This document shows, in pieces, positions 12,301 to 27,500 of a DNA stretch of 64,000 nucleotides. The DNA is from Branchiostoma floridae (taxonomy: Eukaryota > Chordata > Leptocardii > Amphioxiformes > Branchiostomatidae): the NCBI RefSeq assembly GCF_000003815.2, contig NC_049979.1, positions 29,332,714-29,396,713 of the forward strand, read 5' to 3'. Below the pieces are notes generated by a model. It was not told the origin of the DNA and made no database searches. It saw only the letters and a list, made by a program, of their open reading frames with translations. The position numbers were made by a program, and so were the translations under genes. The stretch's first letter is position 1. Each line of letters begins with the position of its first letter.

Positions 12301-14354
12301 GGGAGGTGCTGGTCAAACTCAAGTAAGTCTCACCCTTACAGGAGAAATAACAGGACAACACACAGACTATGATGTTCCTCTTACCAAATACTATTATAAT
12401 AGCACTACCACAGCTAGGTTGTACATTCTAGCACATAATATGAAACATTCCTAGCCCACTTTAGGGATGTCCCTGTAGCTCAACTGGTAGCATCTCCTGG
12501 TTCCAAGTAGGTACCAGTGCATAAGCATTAGGCAAACTGGGAGACCCTGGCTCAGATGTGGAAAGGCATCTCAGGTGCTACACCTACAAGAAAATCGGGG
12601 TCAGGTGTTTCCAGTATGTTAAAGGGAAGGGCTAAAAACACCTCCCTGTACAAATATACCCTACTACAGAAACAGCAAGGAAACTTGTCACCATATGTGC
12701 CACTATGCTTTACAAGGTTAACAACAAATTGAATATAAATGTGTAACCTCACTCTGTTTTCTTCCTGATGCTCAACAGGTGTAAAACATCAGACAAGCAC
12801 TCAGTCACCATCTACCTGATTGAGCCCAACACTTGTGAATACATCCTTGGGGTGAGTCTGTGTCTAAATCTTTGCTATATTTACTAAACATTTCACTGGG
12901 CCTCACATGTTGGAGATAGTTTGCAAAAAAGACATTCGCTTACTGTCTCCAACGTATCACCAACAGGTGCTAGTTAGTTGTCTGAAATGGCAAATTTTTT
13001 TAAAAATTCAAAAAACAATAATTATTATTATAGCAATTGGCAAAGTGTCTCAAATGGGTACCACACAATCAAGGCAAACAGGTTGCCAATAGGCACCATC
13101 AGTTCAAATATGATTTTGATGAATCTTTATCATTGTACATATGGTACTTCAGTGGTAACAGAGATTTCCGAATAAAGTTACCATTATCTTGAATCTGAAA
13201 CTGAGGCTGTAGCATTCCGTGCACCATTTGCTTTGCAGAGGTCACATATTTTACTTGTGTGTTGCACGTCGGCGTGACCGCAAGGGAAAGTCGTTGAAAA
13301 ATTTGCAAAGTTTCCACAACAGGTGCATTCCTTTGCGATACCAACTTAAGCTTGTCAATGAACACCTTTTCGGCGTCATGTGTGGCGTAACTGGTAGAGT
13401 GTTGGGCTCGGAACCTATATGGTCTTGAGTTCAGTACCTCGGTGCCCCAAAGTTGTGCCCTTGGGAAAGTCACTTTACACAACCTTCCTCACTTCACCCA
13501 GGTATAAAAATGGGTACCTGACTTTGGTCGGGGAGGTAAAACGCTACCTTTTTCTTCTGCTTGTACTGTGTATGTGGCACTGTTGAAATAAGTTACTAAA
13601 CTTGAGTGCAGTGCCACATTATCCTCATCTGTCTGAAAGCAAACAAGAAAGCTTCTGAAAAAAGCTGGCTGGTGCGTATTTTGGAAAAAGCCTGGATGTT
13701 AAACAAAATCACATGAAAAAAGAGTTTTTAAACATCGAATTACTGAATTGGTCTGTCTTCTATTAAAAAAACATTACCTGAGATTTGTCTAACAAAGAAA
13801 AAAAAATGTCATAAGTGGGGATCGAACCCACGATTTACGGCTGCAGAAGCAAATTGCTACCTTCACCCAGTGCCGTAGGCCCCTAAGCTACGGTGACACC
13901 ATTACGTCACCGGGCGTATAGAAGGGCGTATAGAAGGGTTTGGTTAAATTGAGTCGTAGTGGATCCATGCATTCATGCATTCGTTGGTTGAACTAACCGC
14001 TTCTCTCGCCAAAAATTACCTTTAAAGAATGAAATGCAAATATTGACAGCTGAAATATCATTTATTGCGTTTTTTCGTGTGACTTTCCCTTTGAACAGGC
14101 GTTTTGCTGCGGTCCAACAAAGGATAAGACAAGAAGGGCTTGATCCATGCATCCATGCATGGATCCATTGACCCGCTTCTCCTGTCTCAGAGCTGGTGCT
14201 ATGCACCATACGCACCAGCAAAAAACACCTTTTGACTGTTTGCATTATTGTTGTCCATCACCAGGTGGAGTCTCCCATCATCTGCTCCCTGTTGGATACT
14301 GCTGATGAAAATGGTCTTCTGTCAGTGCCATCAGACACAGTGAAAGGACCTTAA
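137..14354 (+). CDS. ERLEC1: ERLEC1, endoplasmic reticulum lectin 1 (complete, 13 coding exons)
   Basis: ER-luminal lectin that recognises trimmed N-glycans on misfolded glycoproteins and works with the HRD1/SEL1L ERAD machinery (family knowledge). Coding exons: 137-304, 2588-2689, 2994-3074, 4782-4859, 5008-5056, 5499-5554, 6133-6356, 6962-7082, 10652-10832, 11443-11620, 12245-12322, 12779-12851, 14265-14354. All phases join cleanly and give 492 residues (human about 483). A hydrophobic signal segment ([16 protein letters not shown]) lies at residues 21-36. MRH domain 1 spans about 106-250 ([47 protein letters not shown]). MRH domain 2 spans about 345-485 ([56 protein letters not shown]). 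The C-terminal [15 protein letters not shown] is family-typical. The linker between the MRH domains is the most divergent part. Start chosen at the ATG with an ACCATGG context; a shorter start at 197 would also keep the signal peptide. Confidence 0.95.
1395..1870. repeat. Direct repeat of about 245 bp rich in ATGCAAAT octamers
   Basis: Two tandem units start at 1395 and 1641 with TTGA(T/C)GGATCGTCATG and share GGTATGTAGATAGCC, TTTGCATAATTAATGAG, AATCCACTGCATT and GGACTTTCAAACTTGTCAC. Each unit carries several copies of ATGCAAAT or its complement ATTTGCAT. The flanking 1040-1395 (TGTC run, ATAACTCAAGAAGCCTTTGA, ATAACTCGAGAACGTGTTGA) shows older repeats of the same pattern, so the whole is probably one larger, locally amplified repeat. 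Confidence 0.75.
2211..2480 (-). other. Exon-like open frame of unknown identity
   Basis: On the minus strand a frame stays open from before 2450 down to a stop at 2211. The segment is GC-richer than its surroundings and has codon-like structure (peptide parts [18 protein letters not shown] and [18 protein letters not shown]). A splice donor (CATCACAG followed by gtatga) lies near 2231, and a possible acceptor (ACTACAG) near 2407. I do not recognise the protein. It could be a nested exon, a decayed gene or transposon coding fragment; TTCGAA-type palindromes recur in it. Confidence 0.35.
3131..3143 (+). repeat. Target-site duplication, left copy
   Basis: TATTAGCAGGGCT; an identical copy is at 3773-3785 on the other side of the foldback insertion. 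Confidence 0.75.
3144..3772. mobile_element. Inverted pair of Penelope-like 3' ends (foldback), with target duplication
   Basis: Arms of roughly 235 bp are nearly identical in opposite orientation: 3145-3380 and about 3500-3738. The right arm continues into a tail containing ACCTGGATGTCTAACCTAC, of the kind I associate with Penelope-like elements. The whole is bracketed by a 13 bp direct repeat TATTAGCAGGGCT (3131-3143 and 3773-3785). Each arm contains CTGACGA, a short stem, then GAAAC, resembling a hammerhead ribozyme core. It lies in ERLEC1 intron 3. Family assignment is from pattern memory; the structure itself is directly visible. Confidence 0.7.
3773..3785 (+). repeat. Target-site duplication, right copy
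   Basis: Identical 13-mer to 3131-3143, flanking the Penelope-like foldback. Confidence 0.75.
3999..4581. mobile_element. MITE-like inverted element with GCGCGTTAAAA termini
   Basis: The left end repeats CTGCGCGTTAAAAA two to three times (about 3998-4046). The right end (about 4530-4581) repeats the complement TTTTAACGCGCA three times. Between them is AT-rich sequence with TAATTTGCATAT copies. It lies in ERLEC1 intron 3. No coding capacity is seen. Confidence 0.55.
5605..6110. repeat. Second octamer-rich repeat in ERLEC1 intron 6
   Basis: Starts with ACCTCCATGAAAAGTAGAGG and a TCTGTCTGTGTG run like that at 1070. It contains CATGCAAAT/ATTTGCATG motifs at several places, including a back-to-back pair near 6075-6105. 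It appears to be a divergent relative of the 1040-1925 repeat and ends about 25 bases before the acceptor of exon 7. Confidence 0.5.
7138..7690. mobile_element. MITE with CAGTCAAACCTG ends, TA-flanked
   Basis: Starts CAGTCAAACCTGTATTAGCG and ends ACAGGTTTGACCG, with TA on both outer sides (7136-7137, 7691-7692). Sub-terminal GCGGCCACC/GGCCACCTGTCC motifs recur. TA duplication and termini suggest a Tc1/mariner-pogo type non-autonomous element. A relative is at 52990-53924. Confidence 0.7.
7731..7855 (+). repeat. Direct duplication in ERLEC1 intron 8, copy 1
   Basis: ACATTCCATATTTCCCCAGG followed by GCAAGACAGAGGAGTGGTGC, later GTTACAGGACAAACATACAG. It matches 8742-8850. The part after CCCCAG keeps an open frame in the phase that exon 8 would require (ARQRSGAG), so it may be a lost or optional exon, but no convincing donor follows. 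Confidence 0.6.
8742..8850 (+). repeat. Direct duplication in ERLEC1 intron 8, copy 2
   Basis: Second copy of the 7731-7855 segment, about 1 kb downstream, with one substitution in the exon-like part and small indels after it. A degenerate GCGG-MITE remnant (about 8056-8434) lies between the two copies. Confidence 0.6.
9255..9445. repeat. Repeat with palindromic GTTCCCCAAACCCAGTTTGG core
   Basis: The segment ACGTTCCCCAAAC/GTTTGGGGAATGTC is self-complementary, followed by GTGAGCAAAATCC. A relative with ACATTCCCTGAACCC, TTCAGGGAATG and GTGAGCAAAATCCTTCAT is at 51719-52040. Confidence 0.4.
10286..10395 (+). repeat. tRNA-derived SINE fragment
   Basis: CAGCTCAATTGGTAATAGC resembles a tRNA A box and CTGGTTTGAATCTGGG a B box. 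Related copies are at 12468-12560 (plus) and about 18480-18605 (minus). Confidence 0.45.
12468..12560 (+). repeat. tRNA-derived SINE fragment
   Basis: TGTAGCTCAACTGGTAGCAT (A box-like) followed by GACCCTGGCTCAGATGTGG (degenerate B box), as in the copy at 10286. It lies in ERLEC1 intron 11. Confidence 0.45.
13380..13610 (+). repeat. tRNA-derived SINE (TTGTGCCCTTGGGAA body)
   Basis: GGCGTAACTGGTAGAGTGTT (A box-like), GTCTTGAGTTCAGTACC (B box-like), then GTGCCCTTGGGAAAGTCACT. The body is shared with copies at about 37640-37870, 58605-58945 and 59690-60025. Confidence 0.6.
13664..14222. mobile_element. Inverted-repeat element enclosing a tRNA-like sequence
   Basis: GCTGGTGCGTAT (about 13668-13681) is mirrored by ATACGCACCAGC (about 14208-14219). 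Inside are a minus-strand tRNA-like sequence and palindromic TCCATGCATCCATGCATGGA near 14143. It ends about 45 bases upstream of the last ERLEC1 exon. Confidence 0.45.
13812..13901 (-). ncRNA. tRNA-like sequence (pseudogene or SINE head)
   Basis: Minus strand carries A box TAGCTTAGGGG and a T arm GTGGGTTCGATCCCCAC with an excellent B box. About 90 nt, longer than a normal tRNA. The acceptor stem pairs only partly (GTCACCG against TTATGAC) and no clean anticodon arm is seen. I read it as a tRNA-derived SINE head or decayed tRNA and not a functional gene. Confidence 0.45.
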
Positions 14355-14560
14355 TGTACATTAGTTAGGATCATACTCTTATTATACTATTATTTGAAGA
14401 GGCTATATGGGTTTAAGATGTATTTTTAATTTCTCAAGAAAATTAAATAATTATGCCATCTTCTGTGTGCTAAAAATTGGCCATATGGGTGATTTGTTTT
14501 TAGGGTAACATTTCCTTTTCATTGTATAGACTTCTGGCTGCTGTATTATTTTTTTTCCTT

Positions 14561-15002
14561 AGGCCACAGCAAGTAAATTTCATTGATAACATCTAGCATG
14601 CTGCATGCATATTGATTTTTGCCTATAGTTTTGAAAAAAATAACAAGAGTTGTTGTTTTCCTCTTGCGATTGTCAACATGACAAGAAAATACTGAAATCA
14701 GGAAAACATGTCGGATGGTAGCCTTGAGCATAGTTGCTAATTTGCATGGTAAGTGATACTAGACTACTACTGTAACACTAATGTCACTTGGTGCACTTCT
14801 TTAATACAGGAATAAGAGACTTTGTTGCTGTGATTACATTTCTGTCGCTGCCATTCTTGGTAAACATTTTATTTATGGTCACTATTTTGACAATTTCGTT
14901 CAGGCATCATTTTTTTCCCCATTTTATTTTCTTCCCACTCTTGCATTAGATTTGTAGCCTGTAGAGGATGTCATCCAGTGAATTTACTTGCTGTGGCCTT
15001 AT
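14561..15002. mobile_element. MITE inside the ERLEC1 3' UTR
   Basis: AGGCCACAGCAAGTAAATTT (14561) is mirrored by AATTTACTTGCTGTGGCCTT (14981-15000), and the similarity continues to a GATGACATC-like block, about 34 bp per arm. Because it lies between the ERLEC1 stop (14354) and poly(A) signal (15330), the mRNA would carry it. A related end (CCACAGCAAGTGATTC ... GATGACATC) is at 46693. Confidence 0.6.
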
Positions 15003-15329
15003 CTATTTTACCCATTCATAAATGCTCAGGAAGCTTAATTATTGCCCCCAAGTTGTCATTCAATCCGACTTAACTAATATTATTGTGAAGCGGAAGTTGT
15101 GTGAAAATTTAACATATTTTTGAAAAATGCTGCACGTAACTACTGCTCCATGAGTTTCTAGCAAAAACTGGTTTGAATGACAATTCTGTGCTGAAATATT
15201 CTCTAAATAATAATAATAATTATTATTATTATAAAGACTTTATAAGGATAAGGTGTGAAGCATAATCTGTGTACAGATGCCTTCTAATTATGATATAGCA
15301 AAGATTTATTGTACATTTTTCTCTGTGAC

Positions 15330-15335
15330 AATAAA
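15330..15335 (+). terminator. ERLEC1 polyadenylation signal
   Basis: AATAAA 976 bases after the ERLEC1 stop codon. It is the best plus-strand signal before the convergent PTGR2 gene. Confidence 0.6.
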
Positions 15336-15597
15336 TATCTACAAAAACCCTGGCTTCATCATTTTTTTTCATTTCTCAATTGTGGCCTACTAGTACCTAT
15401 GACATCATTAGCATCAGACATTTTCACCAAAAATACATTGTAATTAGTATGTTATATGAATATCAAACCTGACCATACTTCCATCTCTTGATTCCTGTTG
15501 CAAAGTAGTGATTTTTTTGAGATGCCAACAATGTTTACTAAATCATAACATACAGTTGCAAGATATTACAATATTTGCTTTTTTGGCTTCTTGAATG

Positions 15598-15603
15598 TTT
15601 ATT
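15598..15603 (-). terminator. PTGR2 polyadenylation signal
   Basis: TTTATT on the plus strand reads AATAAA on the minus strand, about 520 bases after the PTGR2 stop. It leaves about 260 bases between the two convergent poly(A) sites. Confidence 0.5.
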
Positions 15604-16121
15604 AGCCATGGTGCAGGCTCCATATTGGCTACCATGTTCAATGTGATGTTATCATTACAAATGTAAATATTAATAACGTAAAATTCAATTACTTGGCAAC
15701 AGAAAGCAAGAGAGGGAAGTATGATCTTTAGACTTGGTTTGATGTTCAATGGCATCGAAAGTGTGAATATTTGTTGCAAATGTTTACATTCGATGTATAA
15801 AAATGTTTTACTGAACATAGTCATAAAAATGTATTTTGGTGTTAACGTTCATCATCATCGGTCGACACTTAACAATAAAACATCAGGAAAAAACTTATCA
15901 CACATAGAACTGATAATTAAAATTGAATCATAGCAAAATACAAGCCATTATATTCAATGTCCTTTTTCATATCTTACACAAAAACATGTCAAACTTCAAC
16001 GAAATCTTCCTCGCCAACTGACATGATATAACAACTATAAACTGTTAATGTCCTTATTAGCAGCAGCATATGTCATCTTACACAACAACAAAAACATCCA
16101 GGCCTCTTGACTTGTTCGAGG

Positions 16122-21955
<5,834 letters not shown>

Positions 21956-22064
21956 TTTTAGTTGCTTTTCAGCCAAACAGGTAACGTTACGGTACACACC
22001 GGCCGGCGTCCAGCTGCAGACTGACCTTTCCGCGGGAACCGCTAGGGGTCAGAAGTCAGACCAT

Positions 22065-22083
22065 TTCCGGCATTTGCATCCGG
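22065..22083 (-). promoter_or_regulatory. ETS-octamer-ETS site group upstream of PTGR2
   Basis: Minus strand reads CCGGATGCAAATGCCGGAA: an ATGCAAAT octamer between two GGAT/GGAA ETS-type cores, about 110 bases upstream of the PTGR2 ATG. Motif matching only. Confidence 0.4.
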
Positions 22084-22271
22084 GTCAGACCTTAGTGTGC
22101 ATGTGGTAATCTCTAAGCAGATCCTTGCATAAGATGGTATCAAAAGCTGGCAAAGGAGTTTTTAGGAAGGCATACACACTTCTATGTCGACAAAACTTAT
22201 TTGCCAGCTTTTCATAACGTTACGGTCTTATGCTACCGTAGGATGTGCTTTGATCTGATTTAATGCATGTG

Positions 22272-22318
22272 AACCTCTGCTTGAGGAGTACTGTTGAGCT
22301 ACTCTGCAAGCAGAGGTT
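22272..22318. repeat. Short strong hairpin in intergenic region
   Basis: AACCTCTGCTTG pairs with CAAGCAGAGGTT (12 bp). GAGTA and TACTC inside extend the stem. Function unknown; a longer imperfect hairpin AAAAGCTGGCAAA/TTTGCCAGCTTTT spans 22142-22212. Confidence 0.55.
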
Positions 22319-23222
22319 AGGCTCCGGATAGTTTGGGACGTTTGAAAGAAATTTTGTCGGGATTTCTTTCTTAGCAGCGTTTTTGATTTCCATTTATAAG
22401 ACGTCATGAAGAAAAACTGAAAACTTCAGAAAGGGTTGAAAGTGAAAAAGCCCTACAAAAGCGCCTAAAAAGTGTTCCAACCAGCCGAAGTCTAACCCCT
22501 ACTTGAAGTTACAAATTAGTGGCGTTATCAAATCAAATACACCAGAAATGTAACATTACAACAATTTAACGCGACCCCTTCCACTCAGATAAATACGTGA
22601 AAAACATCTCATTTTTCAATTTGACTTTTTTTCAACACAGAGGTTGAATTTTGGCTAACGTTGTAGAAAATATCAAAGAAAGGGGCATTTCTGGCCAAGT
22701 CAATTCCTAAGAAGCCCTCTAAACCGAGACAAAACACGTGTATCTTGGAAAAGATACGGTTTCATCTTTTAACGTTTAATAACGTCAGAGTCGGACAGAA
22801 TTACTTGGGTAAAGAAATCGTTTATAAGAAAAAGTTGTTTTTTAAACTTTGAGGGAAGTTTTGAAAGGAACTTCCCTACGATATAATGTATGAATATGAA
22901 TTCTGATGGAATTTACAGCAAAAAGAGACATTCGTAATGCTAAATGTTTGTAAATTTGGCCGCAGTGTTTCTATAAACGTCAAATCTAATCATATTAAAG
23001 TTAGGGATGTCTCAACTTCTTGGCACTGGCACTGTAGCACGCTGACGTATGGAATAGACTATTAAGAATTATAGGGATGTCAATTCAAAATGTGTTTTCA
23101 TAATACTACATCAAAACTTATTTCGCGTTAAAAATTTAATAAATTATCATATATTAAAATATTTTTAATTGATTTTGAGTTTTTATTATTTACTTGTTGC
23201 TGTTATGATTATAATATGTTGT

Positions 23223-23290
23223 CCACGTGGCACGTAAGGTCCCCATATTCTTGATGGTATGAGCTTTGGTATATCGCGCCATTGGCCAAT
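23223..23290 (+). promoter_or_regulatory. RRBP1 proximal promoter motifs
   Basis: CCACGTGG (23223-23230, a palindromic ACGTG-core E-box) and ATTGGCCAAT (23281-23290, two back-to-back CCAAT boxes, NF-Y-like) lie 320-390 bases before the first plausible donor. The spacing does not fit a canonical ERSE (CCAAT-N9-CCACG). Confidence 0.4.
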
Positions 23291-23606
23291 CAGAGTGGCG
23301 GTGGGCGTGTCACGTCCACCATTGTGGAAGCTGATGGTTTAGCAGCAAAACTGCGTCCACATCGCCGTAAAAGTAGGCTGCCAAAAGCAGTCCAACCACC
23401 ACTTTCTCCTAAAAGCCCCAGGCAGATTTTAAACTGGTGCTTTCGCGTCTACATCTGGACGATACTTGGGTGATTTGAACCCTGTTTTAGCACTAGACGA
23501 CCGGTAGCGTGCGTGTGAGAGAGAGGACCCCTCATCAAAATCTAGCTGCGCGAACCCGACTTCCGCTCAAGCCGATCACGGAACTGGGAAGTTTATCACG
23601 CAAAGA

Positions 23607-23698
23607 GTAAGCGATTTTCTCGTCTAAATAGTTCCCTTTTGTGCAAAACTTTGTGTAGACCGGACCTTTTCATACAGATTTACCCTATTTTTCAACAG
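23607..23698 (+). other. Possible intron in the RRBP1 5' UTR
   Basis: A donor CAAAGA followed by gtaagc at 23607, a pyrimidine-rich stretch, and an acceptor ttcaacag at 23691-23698 would give a 92-base intron in the leader. Inference from splice signals only. Confidence 0.4.
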
Positions 23699-23854
23699 GA
23701 GCTAGGAGTGGAGCCGTGTGGCCTGTCTGGTGCAACTTAGCACGCCGGTAACCTTTGTACCTTGGCTGGAGCATCCGGCTGAGTGTCCACGTAGACAGAA
23801 TCCAGAAGTTGGAGAGGCCCCAGCCGAGAGAGGTGGACGTGCCTAGCCGATAAT

Positions 23855-24524
23855 ATGGATGTGTCTGACCCACAAACTCTGGCCATCGCCGTCTTCGGCG
23901 GCTTTGTGCTAGTGTCTGCCATCTGTATCTTCCTGGTCTCGACCTTCGGTATGAAGGAGACGACCTACGAGGAAGCGATGGAACGCCAGCGGCGGGCTAT
24001 CGAGAGGGAGCTCCAGCAGACTCGCGCCGAGAAGCAGAAGGCTCGGGAGAAGAAGCCGGCCCGGTTCAACAAGAAGGAGAAGCCGAAGAAAGAGCCGTCC
24101 GGCTTGCCTGAACCCCAGCGTGACACTTCCACCTCCCCGCGGGTGCAGGAAGTCAAGCCGTTCGCCGAGCAGAAGGCCCAACCCGAGACACCGCCGCAGC
24201 CACAGCCCAAAGCCAAGGGCAAGGCCAAGGATAAGAATAAGGAGAACCAGGCCCCCAATAAGGAGCAGACAGCCCCCGCGGCCCCCAAGGCGGCAGTGAA
24301 GACGGTGGAGCCACGTGTGGCCAAGGCGCAGCCCCAGCCGGTGCCGGTGAAGGCGGCGGTACGTGTAGCCCCAGAGCCCAAGGGATCCCCCGAGCCCTCC
24401 CGCAAGGTCCTGGCCAAGGAGACCGTCAAGGCGGAAGCTGCGCCCCTGGCCCAGCAGGTGGTAGCCCCTGCCCCCAGCAAGAAGAAGAAGACGACCAAGA
24501 TCGAAGCGGCTGTCACCGTGGCAG
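23855..24524 (+). CDS. RRBP1: RRBP1 exon 1: membrane anchor and basic domain
   Basis: One large exon holds the start, the membrane anchor and the whole basic Lys/Pro/Ala-rich segment, ending GTGGCAG before gtaagc (phase 1). It is much GC-richer than its surroundings. I see no NQGKKAEG-type decapeptides; instead there are irregular AKGKAKDKNKEN, KAAVKTVEP and PSKKKKTTK blocks that could give the same positive charge. Confidence 0.9.
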
Positions 24525-27500
24525 GTAAGCCCCTCCCCCTTATTACCTTATAGGTATCCTCTAACAGACAGTAGCCACAAAGGTGAGGCAGGTTAATAGG
24601 GGAAATGATAACCTACTTTCAGCAGACACGACCCTAATGAAGCAACCTCTAACCCAATCAAATGCAAGTCATATAACCCAATCAAATTCATATCAATCAA
24701 CATGTCACTGCATACACTTGCAAAGATGAACTTAGAGAAGGGGAGGGGGGGCATTATTGTGATATCAATGTGATACCTTTTCCCCAGAACTGTGAATCTA
24801 AGTTTCCAGGTGCATGATATTTGTGTTTACTTTCATGGAAGGGAAACATATCATTTTTGCTCTTCATCTTCATCTGTAAACAAATAAAAGGTTAATGGCC
24901 TGGAGGCTGGACCAGGTGGGCTGTCACCATGCTTTCTTGGAAAGAAGCAGATCCAATGTGGTGTCAGATTACATAAATTGTAGGAAGTGGCAGGACAGAG
25001 CTGGAGGGGCTAGTCACCATGTATTGTGTTTGAGTAAGACAAAAATGCAGGACATAGTTTGTTATGATGGACCTTGTAAAGGTGAAAATGTATTTGTGCA
25101 TATTTTATCTTTCTCAGTTTTCTGGTATAATTATCCAGGTATCCACAGGTATTCCCCTTATTAACTTCATCTGTCAATCATTACATGTCAACTTACAATA
25201 TAGCATCATAAGCATGTGGTACCACTACCAGTATGACTATAAGAAAGGTGGTTGTTGTTATGCATTATGATCTGTATGCAAATTGCTTGGAATGTTGAAA
25301 TTTTGAAAGGAACTGAAATATTATGTGGGATATCACATGATCACTACAGCCTACAGGTTCTCTTATTTGTTGTTATTGGCTTGGCCACCTACTCTCTCTT
25401 TACAGCCAGGGATTGAGACTTTGAGACTTTATTTGAAAATCCATTAGTGAATGGTCAGGTACACCGTACTAGTACTAGTACTTACAGCTTGCGAAGCTAA
25501 ATCACAAAGGTCTGTAGTGGTAGTCTATATATAGCGCCTATTTGTGACTTCAAGTTCAAGGTATTCAAGTGCTCAAAGCAGGAAAGATCCCTACTCTTCT
25601 CTCCCGAATACTAGACATCCTATCGAAGGGATGACCTAACCAAAGCTAGGTACTCATCTTTACTTGAGTGAAGTGAGGAAAGTCATGTGCCCTTTCCCAA
25701 CTTCAGGGGGAAGGGCACAACATCAGGGCATATCAGGTTCCGAACCCAAGCCATCTGGGCCAAACACCCTACAACTTGCGCCACATGATCGGATGTCTTT
25801 GAAATTGACATTCGCCAGCCGTCAACAGCTGCTTAGGCTTGAAATGCCCCTACAATTCACAGAAAAGAATGGATTGTGCTCATGTACCATAGATTGGAAA
25901 ACAGTCAATCTCAGACCCTCTGGTTGATGATGTGCAGTTGAAAGTAATTGACACCTTACTGATTTGTTATTTTGATTTTGCTGACTTAATTTAGCACATC
26001 CATTGGCCATTTAAGCTTTGAAAAGGAAGAAAAGTGTTCAAATCAAAATAGATAATAAACAGGGTTCTAGCTTGTGCATTTTAGCGTAGTGGGCCACTAT
26101 TTAAAATTTGTGACCCCTACGCTAAAATAAGGGCCACTACGCTAATTTTTAACTAGTGTAGTGGTGCTTTGCTGTCATTTGCTTGTTCAACAATGTCTGA
26201 ACAATGAAAAATGACGATACACCACTCAAAACTGACCCCAAAATCCTAACTTTTAAGTTAACTCTACATCCAATCTCCTGATTACTAGTAGTTGCTTCGC
26301 TACCATGCCATTCCCACTACGCTAAAATAAAATCCTGGCTAGAACCCTGATTTTAAATACAAGATATGCTTTACTGTTTGTGCTGCTACACACTTTATAG
26401 GTCTCAAGCTCAAGGTCCCAATATCCAATCTGGTGTGAACATTGTCAAATTCCCTATGATTTTAATTATTAGATCTACAGTACCAAATCTAAAGGAGAAT
26501 GACATTACAATTGAGCACATTCAAAATTGCCCATTTTTGTCTTGAAATGTTCTGAAGTGTCTAAAAGTTGTTGGCGATTTTCTCACACAATGAACATTTT
26601 AACTTGTATGCGCTCAACACGGATTGATTTGTAATATCAATATATTTCCTATACTTTCATATGGAACACAGCCATAAAAAGTAGGCATTTTTACAGAATG
26701 GGGAAGACGGAACTCATGAATGAGACCCTTAATGTATATGCAAAATATTAATGAATGAATGAATGAAGACCTTTATTGCACATTTTTGCCCCACTGGGCT
26801 AAGTACAGGTCACACGGTAAGGATCACATATATGTAACAATGGAAACAATCATACACATCTATATATGCAGATGTGCGTCTAATCTATTCTATGACATTC
26901 GACTTCCCCTCGCTTCTTGGTAATTGTATAAATGTAGCTAGCTGTATGGTTGGTTAGAGTTGGTTTGTCAAAAGCTGTCAGGAATATAAATTTCTCTTTA
27001 CTATTCAAGTATCTAAAGTGGGGATATTTACTTAACACATAGTCAAATAAAATGCTCCTATCGCTATCATACAAAGGACAATCCATAGTAAAATGTACTT
27101 CATCTTCTACTTTCCCTAAACTACAAAATGGGCATATTCTTTGATCTAGAGGAGTGTGGTTATGTCTTCCTGATTCGATTCGTAATTTGTGGCAACTGAT
27201 TCTTAGTTTGGTGATGGTAGATCTGTGTCGTACATTGGCAATCTTAAGATATTCTTCTTCTTTATAAGATTGTTTTAATAGTCTGTATGTTCGTAGTTTG
27301 TTTTTCGCAGTCGCAACTCTTTTATCGTTGTGGATTTCAGATAGAAAGGTCTGGAAATAAATATCTTTTAAACATTGATAGATTGATGAAATAATTTGAG
27401 GTGTACTTGAGACTGTTGACTGGGCGTTTTGCCAGACGAAAGCATAGCCACATTTCTCTAGAGTGTTGCGTACTTCAGAGGCCCAACATTTAGAACCTGA

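Larger units (their letters stand above)
21956..23854. promoter_or_regulatory. Divergent promoter region between PTGR2 and RRBP1
   Basis: Head-to-head spacing of about 1.9 kb between start codons. The PTGR2 side (21990-22090) is GC-rich, the middle (22500-23200) is AT-rich with no feature beyond two small hairpins, and the RRBP1 side (23220-23606) is GC-rich with CCACGTGG and a CCAAT pair. No open frame here resembles a known protein. Confidence 0.6.

Noticed and set aside
23220-23340. Canonical ER stress element (CCAAT-N9-CCACG) at the RRBP1 promoter
   Set aside because: CCAAT and CCACG are both present but not with nine-base spacing in either orientation.
23282-23473. 63-codon plus-strand frame upstream of RRBP1
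   Set aside because: Lies in the GC-rich promoter/leader region, no recognisable motif, no splice signals that would join it to exon 1.
23965-24516. 183-codon minus-strand frame and a shorter one at 23909-24181
   Set aside because: Antisense shadows of the GC-rich RRBP1 exon 1.
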